Source: UBA940 sp031547885 (GTDB lineage Bacteria > Bacteroidota > Bacteroidia > Bacteroidales > Rikenellaceae). Taken from it: DNA of 64,000 nucleotides. The position numbers and the translations under genes are program-made. The stretch spans positions 418,012 through 482,011 of the forward strand of contig JAVBRO010000001.1 of assembly GCA_031547885.1 (NCBI GenBank), in the 5' to 3' direction. Position 1 is the first letter of the stretch; every line of letters starts with the position of its first letter. The notes under the pieces are model-generated. The model saw only the letters and a list, made by a program, of their open reading frames with translations. It was not told where the DNA came from and ran no database searches. Below, piece after piece: positions 25,657-33,991 of the stretch.

Positions 25657-26436
25657 ATGATAGATACACATAGTCATATGTTTGATATGGCGTTCGACGC
25701 CGACCGCGGGGAGGCCCTCCGCAGGGCCGTCGAGGCGGGCGTCACAAAGATATTGTCGCCGGCGATCGACTCGGAAAGCCACGCGGCGATGATCCGGATG
25801 TGCCGCGAAAATCCCGGCCTGTGTCTTCCCATGATGGGGCTGCACCCTACGTCTGTGAACGGTAATCCCGACTGGCCGCACGAGCTTGAGATAGTGGAGC
25901 AGTATCTTGCCGAACCTCCCGTCCCGCGGTTCTACGCGATAGGCGAAGTGGGTCTGGACCTTCACTGGAGCAAGGATTTCCTGGGCGACCAGACGGCGGT
26001 TTTCGAGCGCCAGATAGCGCTTTCGCTCCGTTACGGCCTGCCGTTGGTCATCCACACCCGGGAAGCCTGGCCCGAGATGGTCGCAACGCTCGAAAAATAC
26101 GCGGGGACGGGCATCAGCGGCGTGATGCATGCCTTCAGTGGAACGATGGATGAATACCGCCGCATCTGCGCCGTGGGTGACTTCGCCTTCGGGGTCGGAG
26201 GGTCCGTAACATATAAGAACAGCCGCTGGGGCGAGATGCTGCCGCAGATGGACCGATCGCGGATAGTCCTCGAGACCGACTCGCCGTGGCTGACCCCTGC
26301 GCCTTTCAGGGGAAAGCGCAACGAATCATCATACCTTGCCTATATCCGCAACGCGGCCGCCTCGATCCTCGGCATCACGCCTGAAAAGGTGGATGAAATA
26401 ACGACAGCCAACGCAGAACGCATCTTTAAAATTTAG
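25657..26436 (+). CDS. TatD-family metal-dependent DNase
   Basis: The 259-residue TIM-barrel hydrolase has the metal motifs DTHSH at residues 3-7, GEVGLDLHW (Glu ligand), the HTR histidine in LPLVIHTREAW, HAFSGTM and the late aspartate in LETDSPWL. TatD enzymes are 3'-5' exonucleases implicated in DNA repair and quality control; some act on D-Tyr-tRNA. The length and motif set are normal. A frameshifted exported-protein gene begins 6 bases after its stop. Confidence 0.92.
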   Translation: MIDTHSHMFDMAFDADRGEALRRAVEAGVTKILSPAIDSESHAAMIRMCRENPGLCLPMMGLHPTSVNGNPDWPHELEIVEQYLAEPPVPRFYAIGEVGLDLHWSKDFLGDQTAVFERQIALSLRYGLPLVIHTREAWPEMVATLEKYAGTGISGVMHAFSGTMDEYRRICAVGDFAFGVGGSVTYKNSRWGEMLPQMDRSRIVLETDSPWLTPAPFRGKRNESSYLAYIRNAAASILGITPEKVDEITTANAERIFKI

Positions 26437-26442
26437 AATCCC

Positions 26443-27080
26443 ATGAAGAAATGCATTTTATTCATCGCGGCGCTGCTGCTGGCCGTTCCGCTGTCGGCCC
26501 AGCACGGTGAGGTCGAAACCGACATATTCGGCGATCTCTATTACAGTTCGGGGCACTACTCGGCCTCGCTGAAAAGGATATCTTCGAGAGCCTGATATTC
26601 TCGGACAATCAGAAGAACAACATCGTCTACGAGAAGAAATACCTGGAGCAGGAGATGGACCTGGTCCTTTCGGATGCTTTTGAAAAGACCGATTTTTTCC
26701 GCTATCTCATCAGGCAGTACCGTTCGGAAGAGGGTTACAGGGCCACCCACTCGGTCGATATATTCGGCAAGACCGTCATCGAGGACAACCGCGGCAAGAG
26801 GGTCGAAATGGGGACCGATTATTTCGGGAACAGGACCTACAAGGAGAGATCCGGCGACGTAGAGACATCCGTAAAAAGGTCCATCAGGGGCGTCCTCGAA
26901 TACCGCTCGGGCAGCGAAACGGCTTCGCTCGGGAAAGACGTACTGGAAAGATGGATATATAAGGACAGTTCGGGCAATAAATTCGAATTCGGCGCCCGGA
27001 CCTGGGAGACGCTTATCCGGCGTTTCGGCAGCGACGAGAATATCTTCTGGTTCCTTATCGACGAGTTCCTGAGGAATTGA
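26443..27080 (+). pseudogene. Exported protein gene broken by a frameshift near 26571
   Basis: The first frame begins MKKCILFIAALLLAVPLSAQ, a clear signal peptide, and runs to YYSSGHYSASLKRISSRA before TGA at 26591. A second frame picks up the same protein as EKDIFESLIFSDNQK and continues to 27080 (EFLRN), about 170 residues rich in beta strands. Adding one G in CGCTGAAAAGG at about 26570 would join SASL to EKDIF, giving a protein of about 212 residues. This could be a mutation, an assembly error, or a programmed slip at the A run. The family is unknown to me; repeats such as DIFGK and DYFGN look like paired beta-hairpins. Confidence 0.7.
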
Positions 27081-27082
27081 TA

Positions 27083-27883
27083 TCAATTACAGATGTCAAG
27101 CCGTTCCGACTTCATTTCTGCAACCCTGCCGTCGCAGACGACGAGTTGGTACGTGCCGTTGAAATACCCCAGAACGCCCTCTATTTTGCCGCTCCCCTGC
27201 GGTAGCATATCGGGCGCAAAACGTGCGTAACGGCTCGTCCGGACGATCAATGTATCTCCGGCGGCATCCACGATATGGCGGTCGGTGTCGGCATCCTTTT
27301 CCGACCAGCCGAGGCCCAGTTCTTCGTCGATGAACTGTACGCCGTCGAACTCCGCGAAAGTCGAAATATGCGCAGGAACTATTTGTGCGCATGTAAGTTT
27401 ACGCGGAAGCACCTCTCCGTGGAATTTATCGTCGAGCCGCAGATGCCCGGCGATCTCACTCTCCGGAAGGTACTGCGTTTCGTAGCCCCCGAAGGGTTCG
27501 TCCCCCAGTTGCAGAGTACCTCCGTATGAACCCAGCCACATGCCGTTGCAGCGCACCATTACGCGGGTGTGTATTTCGAATGTCTTGAATATCTGCTCCA
27601 TGTCGAGTTTCAACTCGATGCCGGCGGTCCCGTCGTCCACGACGAGCGTCTTGTAGAAATTCCCCTGCGCATCGCTGCTGACCACGGCTCCTGCTATACG
27701 GTATTCGCCGGTAATATGCACGGGAGCACCTTTGTAAAGCGTTTTGAGGAAGGCTATCGACACGGTTTCCCCTACGTCCGGACCCCATTTACCGTCATCG
27801 TCCGGTCCCGGGATCACGCTCTTTTCGCGGCACGCACAAAGCAACAGCAGGCTGATAATGCTAATAAACAATGTCTTTTTCAT
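27083..27883 (-). CDS. DUF5689 lipoprotein, second of a paralogous pair
   Basis: The product has 266 residues from the ATG at 27883, chosen because it opens a lipoprotein signal (LLLLCAC). The DUF5689 body begins with an OB-fold-like stretch: AGAVVSSDAQGNFYKTLVVDD, here split as SSDAQGNFYKTL and VVDDGTAGIEL. A second beta domain continues to the C-terminus. DUF5689 proteins are surface lipoproteins of Bacteroidota often encoded with TonB-type receptors and secreted nucleases. Its start overlaps the end of the upstream paralogue by 23 bases, so the two are translationally coupled. The ligand is unknown; nucleic-acid or metal-complex binding are only suggestions from the OB-fold. Confidence 0.75.
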   Translation of the reverse strand: MKKTLFISIISLLLLCACREKSVIPGPDDDGKWGPDVGETVSIAFLKTLYKGAPVHITGEYRIAGAVVSSDAQGNFYKTLVVDDGTAGIELKLDMEQIFKTFEIHTRVMVRCNGMWLGSYGGTLQLGDEPFGGYETQYLPESEIAGHLRLDDKFHGEVLPRKLTCAQIVPAHISTFAEFDGVQFIDEELGLGWSEKDADTDRHIVDAAGDTLIVRTSRYARFAPDMLPQGSGKIEGVLGYFNGTYQLVVCDGRVAEMKSERLDICN

Positions 27884-28643
27884 CGCGCAGTTTAAGTAAA
27901 TAGTGATCTTTGGAGCTTCCGCCCTTGCCGTAGAGCAGTATTCCGGTAAGGGCGACGGTTTCACGCGGAACGGACGCCAGGGCGAACGAAGCGTATCCAC
28001 TCGTGACTACAGTTATGGAGTCGACCGGGGAAGTGCGGAATTTCACGTAGCCGGTTGCGGGTTTCGGCTTTGTCGAGGCCCATGTTTCGGCGGTCGAAGC
28101 GGCATCTATTGCCAATCCGTCGATTCGGACGAGCCGGCCGCACATATCTTTGTCGAGCGACGCAATACCGGTTTGGATCGGTGCAACCTGTTCCACGTCG
28201 CGTTCGGCTGAGACGTATTTGCGGATAACGGCGGGATGATAGAAATAGCCGGTCGCGAAGCCGCTTCCGGGTTCCGGCGGGAGTCCTATCTGCATCGCGC
28301 CGCCGCTCCATGCCACGGCCAACCCTTTCACGCTGACGACGACGCGCTGCCCCGGATGATACGTTGCATGCAGGTCGGGCATTCCGGCCATTATTTCGAC
28401 CGCACCGGTCCCGTCATCGACAAAGAAGGTATTGTAGAAATTGCCCGCCCTGTCCGACGAGACCACCCTTCCGGCGATAACCAGATCCTGGGAAACGACG
28501 GCATTCCCGTGGTAATAGCTGCGCAGGCCCGCAATGTCCGTATTGGGATACGCCGTCCGGTCCGGAAACACCGGCACGGAGTATTTCCGGCATCCCGCAA
28601 GCGAAGCGGCGATAAGCAGCAATATGTATCCGGCACGCCTCAT
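27861..28643 (-). CDS. DUF5689 lipoprotein, first of a paralogous pair
   Basis: From the ATG at 28643 the product has 260 residues with lipobox SLAGC (about Cys18). The core VVSSDRAGNFYNTFFVDDG closely parallels the paralogue downstream, so the pair arose by duplication. The start overlaps the stop of the beta-barrel receptor gene by four bases, and the C-terminus overlaps the next gene, giving a tight three-gene operon receptor-DUF5689-DUF5689. I rejected the longer frame because it adds 125 residues that shadow the receptor gene. Confidence 0.75.
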   Translation of the reverse strand: MRRAGYILLLIAASLAGCRKYSVPVFPDRTAYPNTDIAGLRSYYHGNAVVSQDLVIAGRVVSSDRAGNFYNTFFVDDGTGAVEIMAGMPDLHATYHPGQRVVVSVKGLAVAWSGGAMQIGLPPEPGSGFATGYFYHPAVIRKYVSAERDVEQVAPIQTGIASLDKDMCGRLVRIDGLAIDAASTAETWASTKPKPATGYVKFRTSPVDSITVVTSGYASFALASVPRETVALTGILLYGKGGSSKDHYLLKLRDEKDIVY

Positions 28644-31090
28644 AATCTGTAGCTTAAGGTTAAATTCCAGGTCAGCGGATATGATCGCAGGTATTTCGAC
28701 GGGAAGGGCACGAGCGTACGGTTGATTCCGCTGCCCGACCGCATAATGCGCATCTGTTCGTAACCCGAATAGATAATGTTCGACGAGAGCAGGTTGCGTG
28801 CCGACGCCGCCACACGCAGGTATCCGTGTTTCAGCACAAACCCTTTCGAGATCATCGCCCCGAGCGTGAAAGCGTCGGGCAGCCGTTCCTGCGAGGTGAA
28901 CCGCGCCATGATCTCGGGCGCAGAGTTGATGCCGACAATCCGCGAACTGTGGTAGAGGGGATTTATGTCGGCGTAACGGCTGCCCATCCATTCGCCCGAC
29001 AGCGAAATGCGCCACCACCGGCGGTCGGAATATGTAAGCACTGCCGCCGCCACAGCCTGCGGGGGGCCGGTTTTCAGACCGCTCATATAGCAGACGATGC
29101 CATCCGAGATCACCGAATTGTCGGAGTCGGCAAAGAGCGCGGCGGTCGGCTCGGAGTTGTAGCGGTATTCGCCGACGGAGCCGCCCAGCGTCAACGACAG
29201 CCAGCGCACAAAACGGATCTCCGCCCCCGCCTCGACGCCATAATTAAGCCTGTCGATGCCGCGCACCGCCATATTACTGAAGGTCGACGAAAGATCGTCG
29301 TAATATTGGCGTATCGTGGTTTCGTTCGTCGAGGCATTTACGAATCCGGTTGCGCGCAGGTCCACATCTTTTCCGGCGAACGACCACGAAAGCTCCGCTC
29401 CGTAAATTCCCATCGGGACGGGCGAGGCGATCATATGGTTGTTCTGCGCGGGTGAAATGAAAACGTTGTCCGCAAACGGCGCCTCGGTCGAAGCCAGCGC
29501 CGAAAGCGACAGACGGTGCTTCACCGAGAGGTTCAGGTAGGCAGAAGCGCCCAGCGAATATGTCGTTAACCGCGCCGCGCCGGACTTCCCGAACGACGCA
29601 CTGCCCGGAAACAGCTGTTTTTCGTAGAATCCGTCCCGCTGCATATTCGTTTGGGTGAGCGAGGCCGACGCAGTGACCCCATAATTCGGCTTGTTCCATC
29701 GCACGATGCCGAAGAGCGACGGATTCCACCGCGTCACGGCGTAGTCATAGCCGAAACGGTCGCCTTCGCAAACCCGTCGGCCCGGATTGCGCAGGTCGTT
29801 CTCATTGCGCGGACCCGTGTGGTAGTCGCCTTCGTCGTCGGTAACGTACTGGTCGATATTGAGGACATATTCCGCGCCCAGCATATCGTCGGCCTGCTTG
29901 AAAAAGCGCGAACGGTCGCGGCGCAGGCGGATGCCGTATGTTGCGTCAAGATTTTTGGTAAATTCGCGGCAAATGCTTATATTGAGATGCATATCGGACG
30001 ACAGTTCTATCTGCTCCTCAAGAATGTAAGTCGCCGCACCGTCCTGCGAAAGGGTGTTGTTATAGTAGAGCGAATACCAGTCCACCTGTGTCACGGCGGG
30101 GTCTTCGCCGCGCCATGCGTCGGCTATTGTTTCCCGCGCCGACCAGTCGGGAAAGTACGACGGCATCTTGCGGTAATAGTCGGGCATGGGCGAATGGGTG
30201 TCGTACCATGCTAGGCGCGTCGTGCCGTTATGGCTGCGGCGGAAGGCGGCGGTCGCCGACAGCGTGCGGTTCTCTCCGAGACGTGTTTCGAACGAAGCCG
30301 CCGTGAAAAACTGCCTGACGTTGCGCTGGCGCGAATTGCGCACTTCGCCGTCCAGCCAGCCCCATGAAGGGTTATAGAGGTTGTCGCCCGTCAGCTCGAA
30401 AGCTTCCTGCGTCGCCGCACTCCGGAGCCCGCGCTGGGAAATGTTCCCGGCGGCGAACAGCGAAAGTGCCGCGCCCCGTTGCCACTCTTTTGTCAGTGAC
30501 AGCGCACCGCCCGCCTCATCGGACCGGCCCCCGCGGATATGGCCGTCGGCGCCGTATTGTCCTGTGAGGGCGAGCGAATGGCTCCAGCCGCGGCCCCACT
30601 TTTGGCTTTCCCGAATGTCGAGACCCGCACGTGCATAACGGTCGGCGGCGCGGACCGCAACATAAAGCTTTTCCGCTGTCGAGACCCGCAGCGAGTAGTT
30701 TTCAGACCGGCTTATGCCCGCCGGAACACTTCCGGCCACCATCGCGGGAGTGTAGCTGCATCGGAGTCCGCTCTTCCAGAGCAGCGAGATCAGCGTGTAG
30801 TCGGGATATGAAGAGATGTTGTCGGACAGGTCGACGCCGCCCAGGTAGACTTTGCGGTAACGATCGTCGAGTCCACGCTCGCGGTATCTCACGGCACCGA
30901 AACGGTAGCGCGAAAGGTCGCGGAACGGATCGGCCGCAGCCCACGCCGGGGTATAGAAAATGTAGTCGTCGGTCTCGAGCATCTGCGGCTTGTCCCACTC
31001 CCCCTGCGGATGGAACTCCGTATCGAACGTCTGCCCGAAAAGAACAAATTGTGTTAATAAGAGAATGGTTGTCGCGGCTAATTTCTTCAT
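28640..31090 (-). CDS. TonB-dependent-receptor-like outer membrane beta-barrel
   Basis: The 816-residue protein has a signal peptide (about 1-20). A short plug-like region follows (about 65-125), with RYRERGLDDRYRKVYLGG resembling the RxRGxd...VylnGv plug motif, and then a long beta-barrel (about 150-816) ending in the aromatic-poor strand TWNLTLSYRL. The N-terminal carboxypeptidase-like domain of typical Bacteroidota receptors is absent and I see no clear TonB box. It is coupled to two DUF5689 lipoproteins that would take the place of SusD. Import of an unknown substrate is the best guess. A reduced receptor that is not TonB-driven is also possible. Confidence 0.75.
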   Translation of the reverse strand: MKKLAATTILLLTQFVLFGQTFDTEFHPQGEWDKPQMLETDDYIFYTPAWAAADPFRDLSRYRFGAVRYRERGLDDRYRKVYLGGVDLSDNISSYPDYTLISLLWKSGLRCSYTPAMVAGSVPAGISRSENYSLRVSTAEKLYVAVRAADRYARAGLDIRESQKWGRGWSHSLALTGQYGADGHIRGGRSDEAGGALSLTKEWQRGAALSLFAAGNISQRGLRSAATQEAFELTGDNLYNPSWGWLDGEVRNSRQRNVRQFFTAASFETRLGENRTLSATAAFRRSHNGTTRLAWYDTHSPMPDYYRKMPSYFPDWSARETIADAWRGEDPAVTQVDWYSLYYNNTLSQDGAATYILEEQIELSSDMHLNISICREFTKNLDATYGIRLRRDRSRFFKQADDMLGAEYVLNIDQYVTDDEGDYHTGPRNENDLRNPGRRVCEGDRFGYDYAVTRWNPSLFGIVRWNKPNYGVTASASLTQTNMQRDGFYEKQLFPGSASFGKSGAARLTTYSLGASAYLNLSVKHRLSLSALASTEAPFADNVFISPAQNNHMIASPVPMGIYGAELSWSFAGKDVDLRATGFVNASTNETTIRQYYDDLSSTFSNMAVRGIDRLNYGVEAGAEIRFVRWLSLTLGGSVGEYRYNSEPTAALFADSDNSVISDGIVCYMSGLKTGPPQAVAAAVLTYSDRRWWRISLSGEWMGSRYADINPLYHSSRIVGINSAPEIMARFTSQERLPDAFTLGAMISKGFVLKHGYLRVAASARNLLSSNIIYSGYEQMRIMRSGSGINRTLVPFPSKYLRSYPLTWNLTLSYRL

Positions 31091-31209
31091 TCACGCGCCT
31101 TTTTAAGGCATTCACAATGATAGTGATTTTCGGTGCGGTGTCGCATGGTAAGCCTGACACGGTTATAGTTGAATAATTCAAAGACCTTCGTGGTATAAAA
31201 GCTACGGAC

Positions 31210-31428
31210 ATGGGGTATCAGCAGGAATGGGAATATGTTATTAAACGCATCAAAGAGTTGAGAGAGGCGAAAGGTTGGTCTATACAGGCCCTTGCCGATT
31301 ATGCCAATATGGACCGGGCGAATATCAGCCGCATAGAAGCCGGAATCGTCACTAATATATATTTCTCGACTTTGTGCAGGATTGCCGAAACTCTCGAAGT
31401 CAGTCCCGGCGAACTGATCAGAAAATAA
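31210..31428 (+). CDS. XRE-family helix-turn-helix regulator, 72 residues
   Basis: The entire protein is one Cro/C1-type DNA-binding domain: RIKELREAKGWSIQALAD (helices 1-2), then the recognition helix around NMDRANISRIEAG and the final helix TLCRIAETLEVSPGEL. No sensor domain is attached, so it is a constitutive or protein-partner-controlled repressor. It is divergent from the receptor operon (start to start 119 bases) and could regulate it. A strong terminator follows directly. Single-gene XRE proteins are common; the target is unknown. Confidence 0.85.
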   Translation: MGYQQEWEYVIKRIKELREAKGWSIQALADYANMDRANISRIEAGIVTNIYFSTLCRIAETLEVSPGELIRK

Positions 31429-31431
31429 AAC

Positions 31432-31465
31432 AAAAAACCGCAGAAAAATTTCTGCGGTTTTTTTC
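31432..31465. terminator. Bidirectional terminator after the XRE gene
   Basis: Stem AAACCGCAGAAA and TTTCTGCGGTTT with a 2-base loop, a run of T after and a run of A before. It separates convergent genes. Confidence 0.9.
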
Positions 31466-31507
31466 TTTATTTTTCTATAACCTCAAAGAATTACAGGAGC
31501 AGCCAAA

Positions 31508-32335
31508 TTATTTTTCAACTCTTTTTAATCTGATTGTCTCTTTTCCTAAAATGAAATTATCTCCCCGGTAAGAGTCGCCATCCTCATCTATAGTTATCTC
31601 ATCAACAAACTCTGTCAAAAGCAACTCATCCCCTGAAAACTTCCAATTATATTGTTCATACATGCCGTAATCATTCAAAAGATATATCACGTCAAGATTA
31701 TAATGCGGATGTAATGTTCCAAAATAGTCGCGAACTCTATAAGCGTTGAATCCTTCGATCCCTGTAAGTCTTCCATTATCTGCAAATACCACCTCTTGGT
31801 TAGTATCTATATTCACATATTTACCTTTGAACAACAGGTCGTTAAAATAAGGAACCACATCTATCCCATAAAAGCCGTCCTCCTTAATGCAATAATGCAG
31901 GTCATCCCTCTTTCTGAAAATATAAATCGTCGAGTCTGCTTTTCCATCGTTCGGAACCGGGACAAGTTGTAATCCAGCCGCCTTTTTTATTAAATACCAA
32001 TCACATACCGTTATATATGGAGATAAAATAGCCAGCGTGTCATTTGCTCTGTTAAGCGGATATCTGGCTCGTTCTATTGAACCGAAGCACTCTACAGAAT
32101 CTTTCTCTATTTCAATGAGGACAGCAAACCATGTCGGGGTCTGAAGCCGGTACTTGGCAATTGTTTTGTTGGCGGCAATTGTATCAAAATAGTTTGTCAA
32201 ACCCCAGGTGCCATACAGAGTAGGATCAGAGTTTTTCACTAAAGGCGCTTTTACTTCTCCACTTTTGCTGAAGCCTAAAGCAATGAGTAAAATAATCCCG
32301 AATATTCCTGATATGTAAATTCTATTTTTAAGCAT
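31508..32335 (-). CDS. Membrane-anchored or exported protein, low GC, unknown family
   Basis: I do not recognise a domain. From the ATG at 32335 the 275-residue protein begins with a hydrophobic segment (LKNRIYISGIFGIILLIALGF) that could be a signal peptide or anchor, then a mostly beta region rich in Tyr, Asp and Asn (LYGTWGLTNYFDTIAANK). This pattern resembles the lipocalin-like or META-type small domains of Bacteroidota, but no lipobox cysteine is present. The gene is clearly richer in A and T than ddl beside it, a sign of lateral transfer. It overlaps nothing and is followed by a terminator. Confidence 0.7.
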   Translation of the reverse strand: MLKNRIYISGIFGIILLIALGFSKSGEVKAPLVKNSDPTLYGTWGLTNYFDTIAANKTIAKYRLQTPTWFAVLIEIEKDSVECFGSIERARYPLNRANDTLAILSPYITVCDWYLIKKAAGLQLVPVPNDGKADSTIYIFRKRDDLHYCIKEDGFYGIDVVPYFNDLLFKGKYVNIDTNQEVVFADNGRLTGIEGFNAYRVRDYFGTLHPHYNLDVIYLLNDYGMYEQYNWKFSGDELLLTEFVDEITIDEDGDSYRGDNFILGKETIRLKRVEK

Positions 32336-32392
32336 CGGTACAAATCTACAATCAAACATTTACAGTATAGCCGTGCACCACCGAGAAATCAT

Positions 32393-33571
32393 TTACTTTT
32401 TACCCGTGAATTTGCCGCCTTTTCCGCCGCCGCCCATACTGAAAATATTCTGGTCGTAGCTGACGGTTTTCTGTTCCTTTTCGCGCGCGCGTTTCAGCGC
32501 CTGGTTCACCAGCGTCTCCATAAGTTCGGCGAACGGAACGTCCGTGGCCTCCCATAGATAGAACGACAGCGACCCGGGAATGGTGTTTATCTCGTTTACG
32601 TAGATATTTCCGGCCTCGTCGAGGATGAAATCGACCCTTGCGACGCCGTCGCACGACAGCACGCGGAAAGTCTCCGAAGCCAGCCGGCGGATCTCTTCCG
32701 ACCTCTTTTCGGGCAGGTCGGCCGGAATGCGGCGCTTGGTGCTCTGCATCCCCTTGGAATTCTTGCCACCGGACATGTATTTGTCTGCGTAGCTGAGTAT
32801 TTCGCCGCTGCGCAGGGGTTCTTCGCAGACCGAAGTTTTATGGCTGTCCGCGGTTCCCAGCACCGAGCAGTTGATCTCGCGCAGGGGGTCTATCATCTTT
32901 TCTACGATGATGCGGGCCGAATATTGCCGGGCATTGCCCACGGCGAGGATAAGGCTTTCGCGGTCCACGGCGCGGGAAATCCCCACGCTCGAACCGAGGT
33001 TGGCCGGCTTCACAATTGCCGGATAGCCGATCTTCATCTCAACATCGGCGACAAGTTCCTCACGCTGCGTCCCCCACTGCTTGTCGGTGAACCACACGTA
33101 GTCTATCACGGGAACGCCGCTCTCGCGGAGCATCATCTTCATGGCGATCTTGTCCATCCCGACCGCCGAAGCCAGCACGTTGCAGCCCGCGTAGGGAATG
33201 CCGGTCAGTTCCAAAAGCCCCTGGAAAGTGCCGTCCTCGCCGTTCGTCCCGTGAAGCACCGGCAGGGCGATGTCCAGCTCCGCAACCGCCTTACGGCCGA
33301 AGCAGCCGCCTTTCTTATAAAGCGTATGGTTGCCGAATTCGGGCAGCATATAGACCGCCGTCGAATTCTTCACCAGACGCACCATGTCGCGGTAATTGGC
33401 ACTGTCGAGCAACTGCGGACCGGTGTACCACAGCCCCTGCTTGGTTATGTAAACGGGAACGACCTCGTACTTTTCGCTGTCGAGCGCATCGATCGCCTGT
33501 AGCGCCGATATCACCGAGATCTCGTGCTCGACACTCCGTCCCCCGAAGAATACTCCAATCTTTACTTTCAT
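32393..33571 (-). CDS. ddl: D-alanine-D-alanine ligase
   Basis: The 392-residue ATP-grasp enzyme joins two D-alanines for the peptidoglycan stem. Signatures are VFFGGRSVEHEISVISALQA split as FFGGRSVEHEIS (about residues 7-18), LHGTNGEDGTFQGLLE and the late NEINTIPGSLSFYLW. It is longer than the E. coli enzymes because of an insert around the omega-loop (SGGKNSKGMQSTKRRIP) and a glycine-rich tail (FSMGGGGKGGKF). I prefer the ATG at 33571 over one seven codons earlier, because the extension is only a run of Lys and Glu encoded by an A/G tract. The predicted product ends in D-Ala, so nothing suggests vancomycin-type resistance. Confidence 0.93.
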   Translation of the reverse strand: MKVKIGVFFGGRSVEHEISVISALQAIDALDSEKYEVVPVYITKQGLWYTGPQLLDSANYRDMVRLVKNSTAVYMLPEFGNHTLYKKGGCFGRKAVAELDIALPVLHGTNGEDGTFQGLLELTGIPYAGCNVLASAVGMDKIAMKMMLRESGVPVIDYVWFTDKQWGTQREELVADVEMKIGYPAIVKPANLGSSVGISRAVDRESLILAVGNARQYSARIIVEKMIDPLREINCSVLGTADSHKTSVCEEPLRSGEILSYADKYMSGGKNSKGMQSTKRRIPADLPEKRSEEIRRLASETFRVLSCDGVARVDFILDEAGNIYVNEINTIPGSLSFYLWEATDVPFAELMETLVNQALKRAREKEQKTVSYDQNIFSMGGGGKGGKFTGKK

Positions 33572-33605
33572 TTTTTCTTTTTTCTTTTTCAACCTTTTAA
33601 AAAAG

Positions 33606-33632
33606 GGTCGGAACGCCGACAGCGATTATTTT
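33606..33632 (+). repeat. Element M upstream of ddl
   Basis: GTCGG-AACG-CCGAC followed by AGCGATTATTTTT. Just before it a half-copy of the CAACCTTTT...hairpin seen at the end of element E (33590-33604) is fused. Confidence 0.75.
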
Positions 33633-33652
33633 TAGTTTGAGAGAACTTTTTT

Positions 33653-33984
33653 CAACCTTTTAAAAAAGGTTGAGCTAAAAATTTTCAGAGATACTACGTA
33701 TCTCACTATTTTGATGATAAAGATGTTTTTGCGAATCGTGGTTGGTTATTGAAATTTGCGGGTTGCACGAAGTGCAACTTTATTTTGAAAAAGCTGAGCA
33801 CGAAAATAAATTTTCGGAGTCAGATTTTCCAAAATAAAATGCCAGGCTCCGCCTGCCGCAAATTTTAATAACTTCCGACGACCGAAACATCCTCATAAAA
33901 ATCGATTCACTCAACATCGCATCAAATAAACCGCTGTGGCCGTTGCCGCCGTTTTTTGGTTACTTTTTGACGTCAAAAAGTAAC
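33653..33984 (-). repeat. Element E, large copy: chain of hairpins
   Basis: On the minus strand the order is: 26-bp perfect palindrome (arms GTTACTTTTT and AAAAAGTAAC around GACGTC, 33984-33959), a GC hairpin with AACG loop then AGCGGTTTATTTGATG, hairpin CAGGC-gga-GCCTG (33855-33843), a long AT hairpin (TTATTTTG...CAAAATAA), hairpin GTTGCAC-ttc-GTGCAAC (33778-33762), hairpin GAGATAC-gta-GTATCTC (33704-33688) and terminal hairpin CAACC-TTTTTTAAAA-GGTTG (33672-33653). The palindrome lies 8 bases beyond the stop of the PfkB kinase gene. No ORF of note is present. Confidence 0.85.
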
Positions 33985-33991
33985 ATATATA

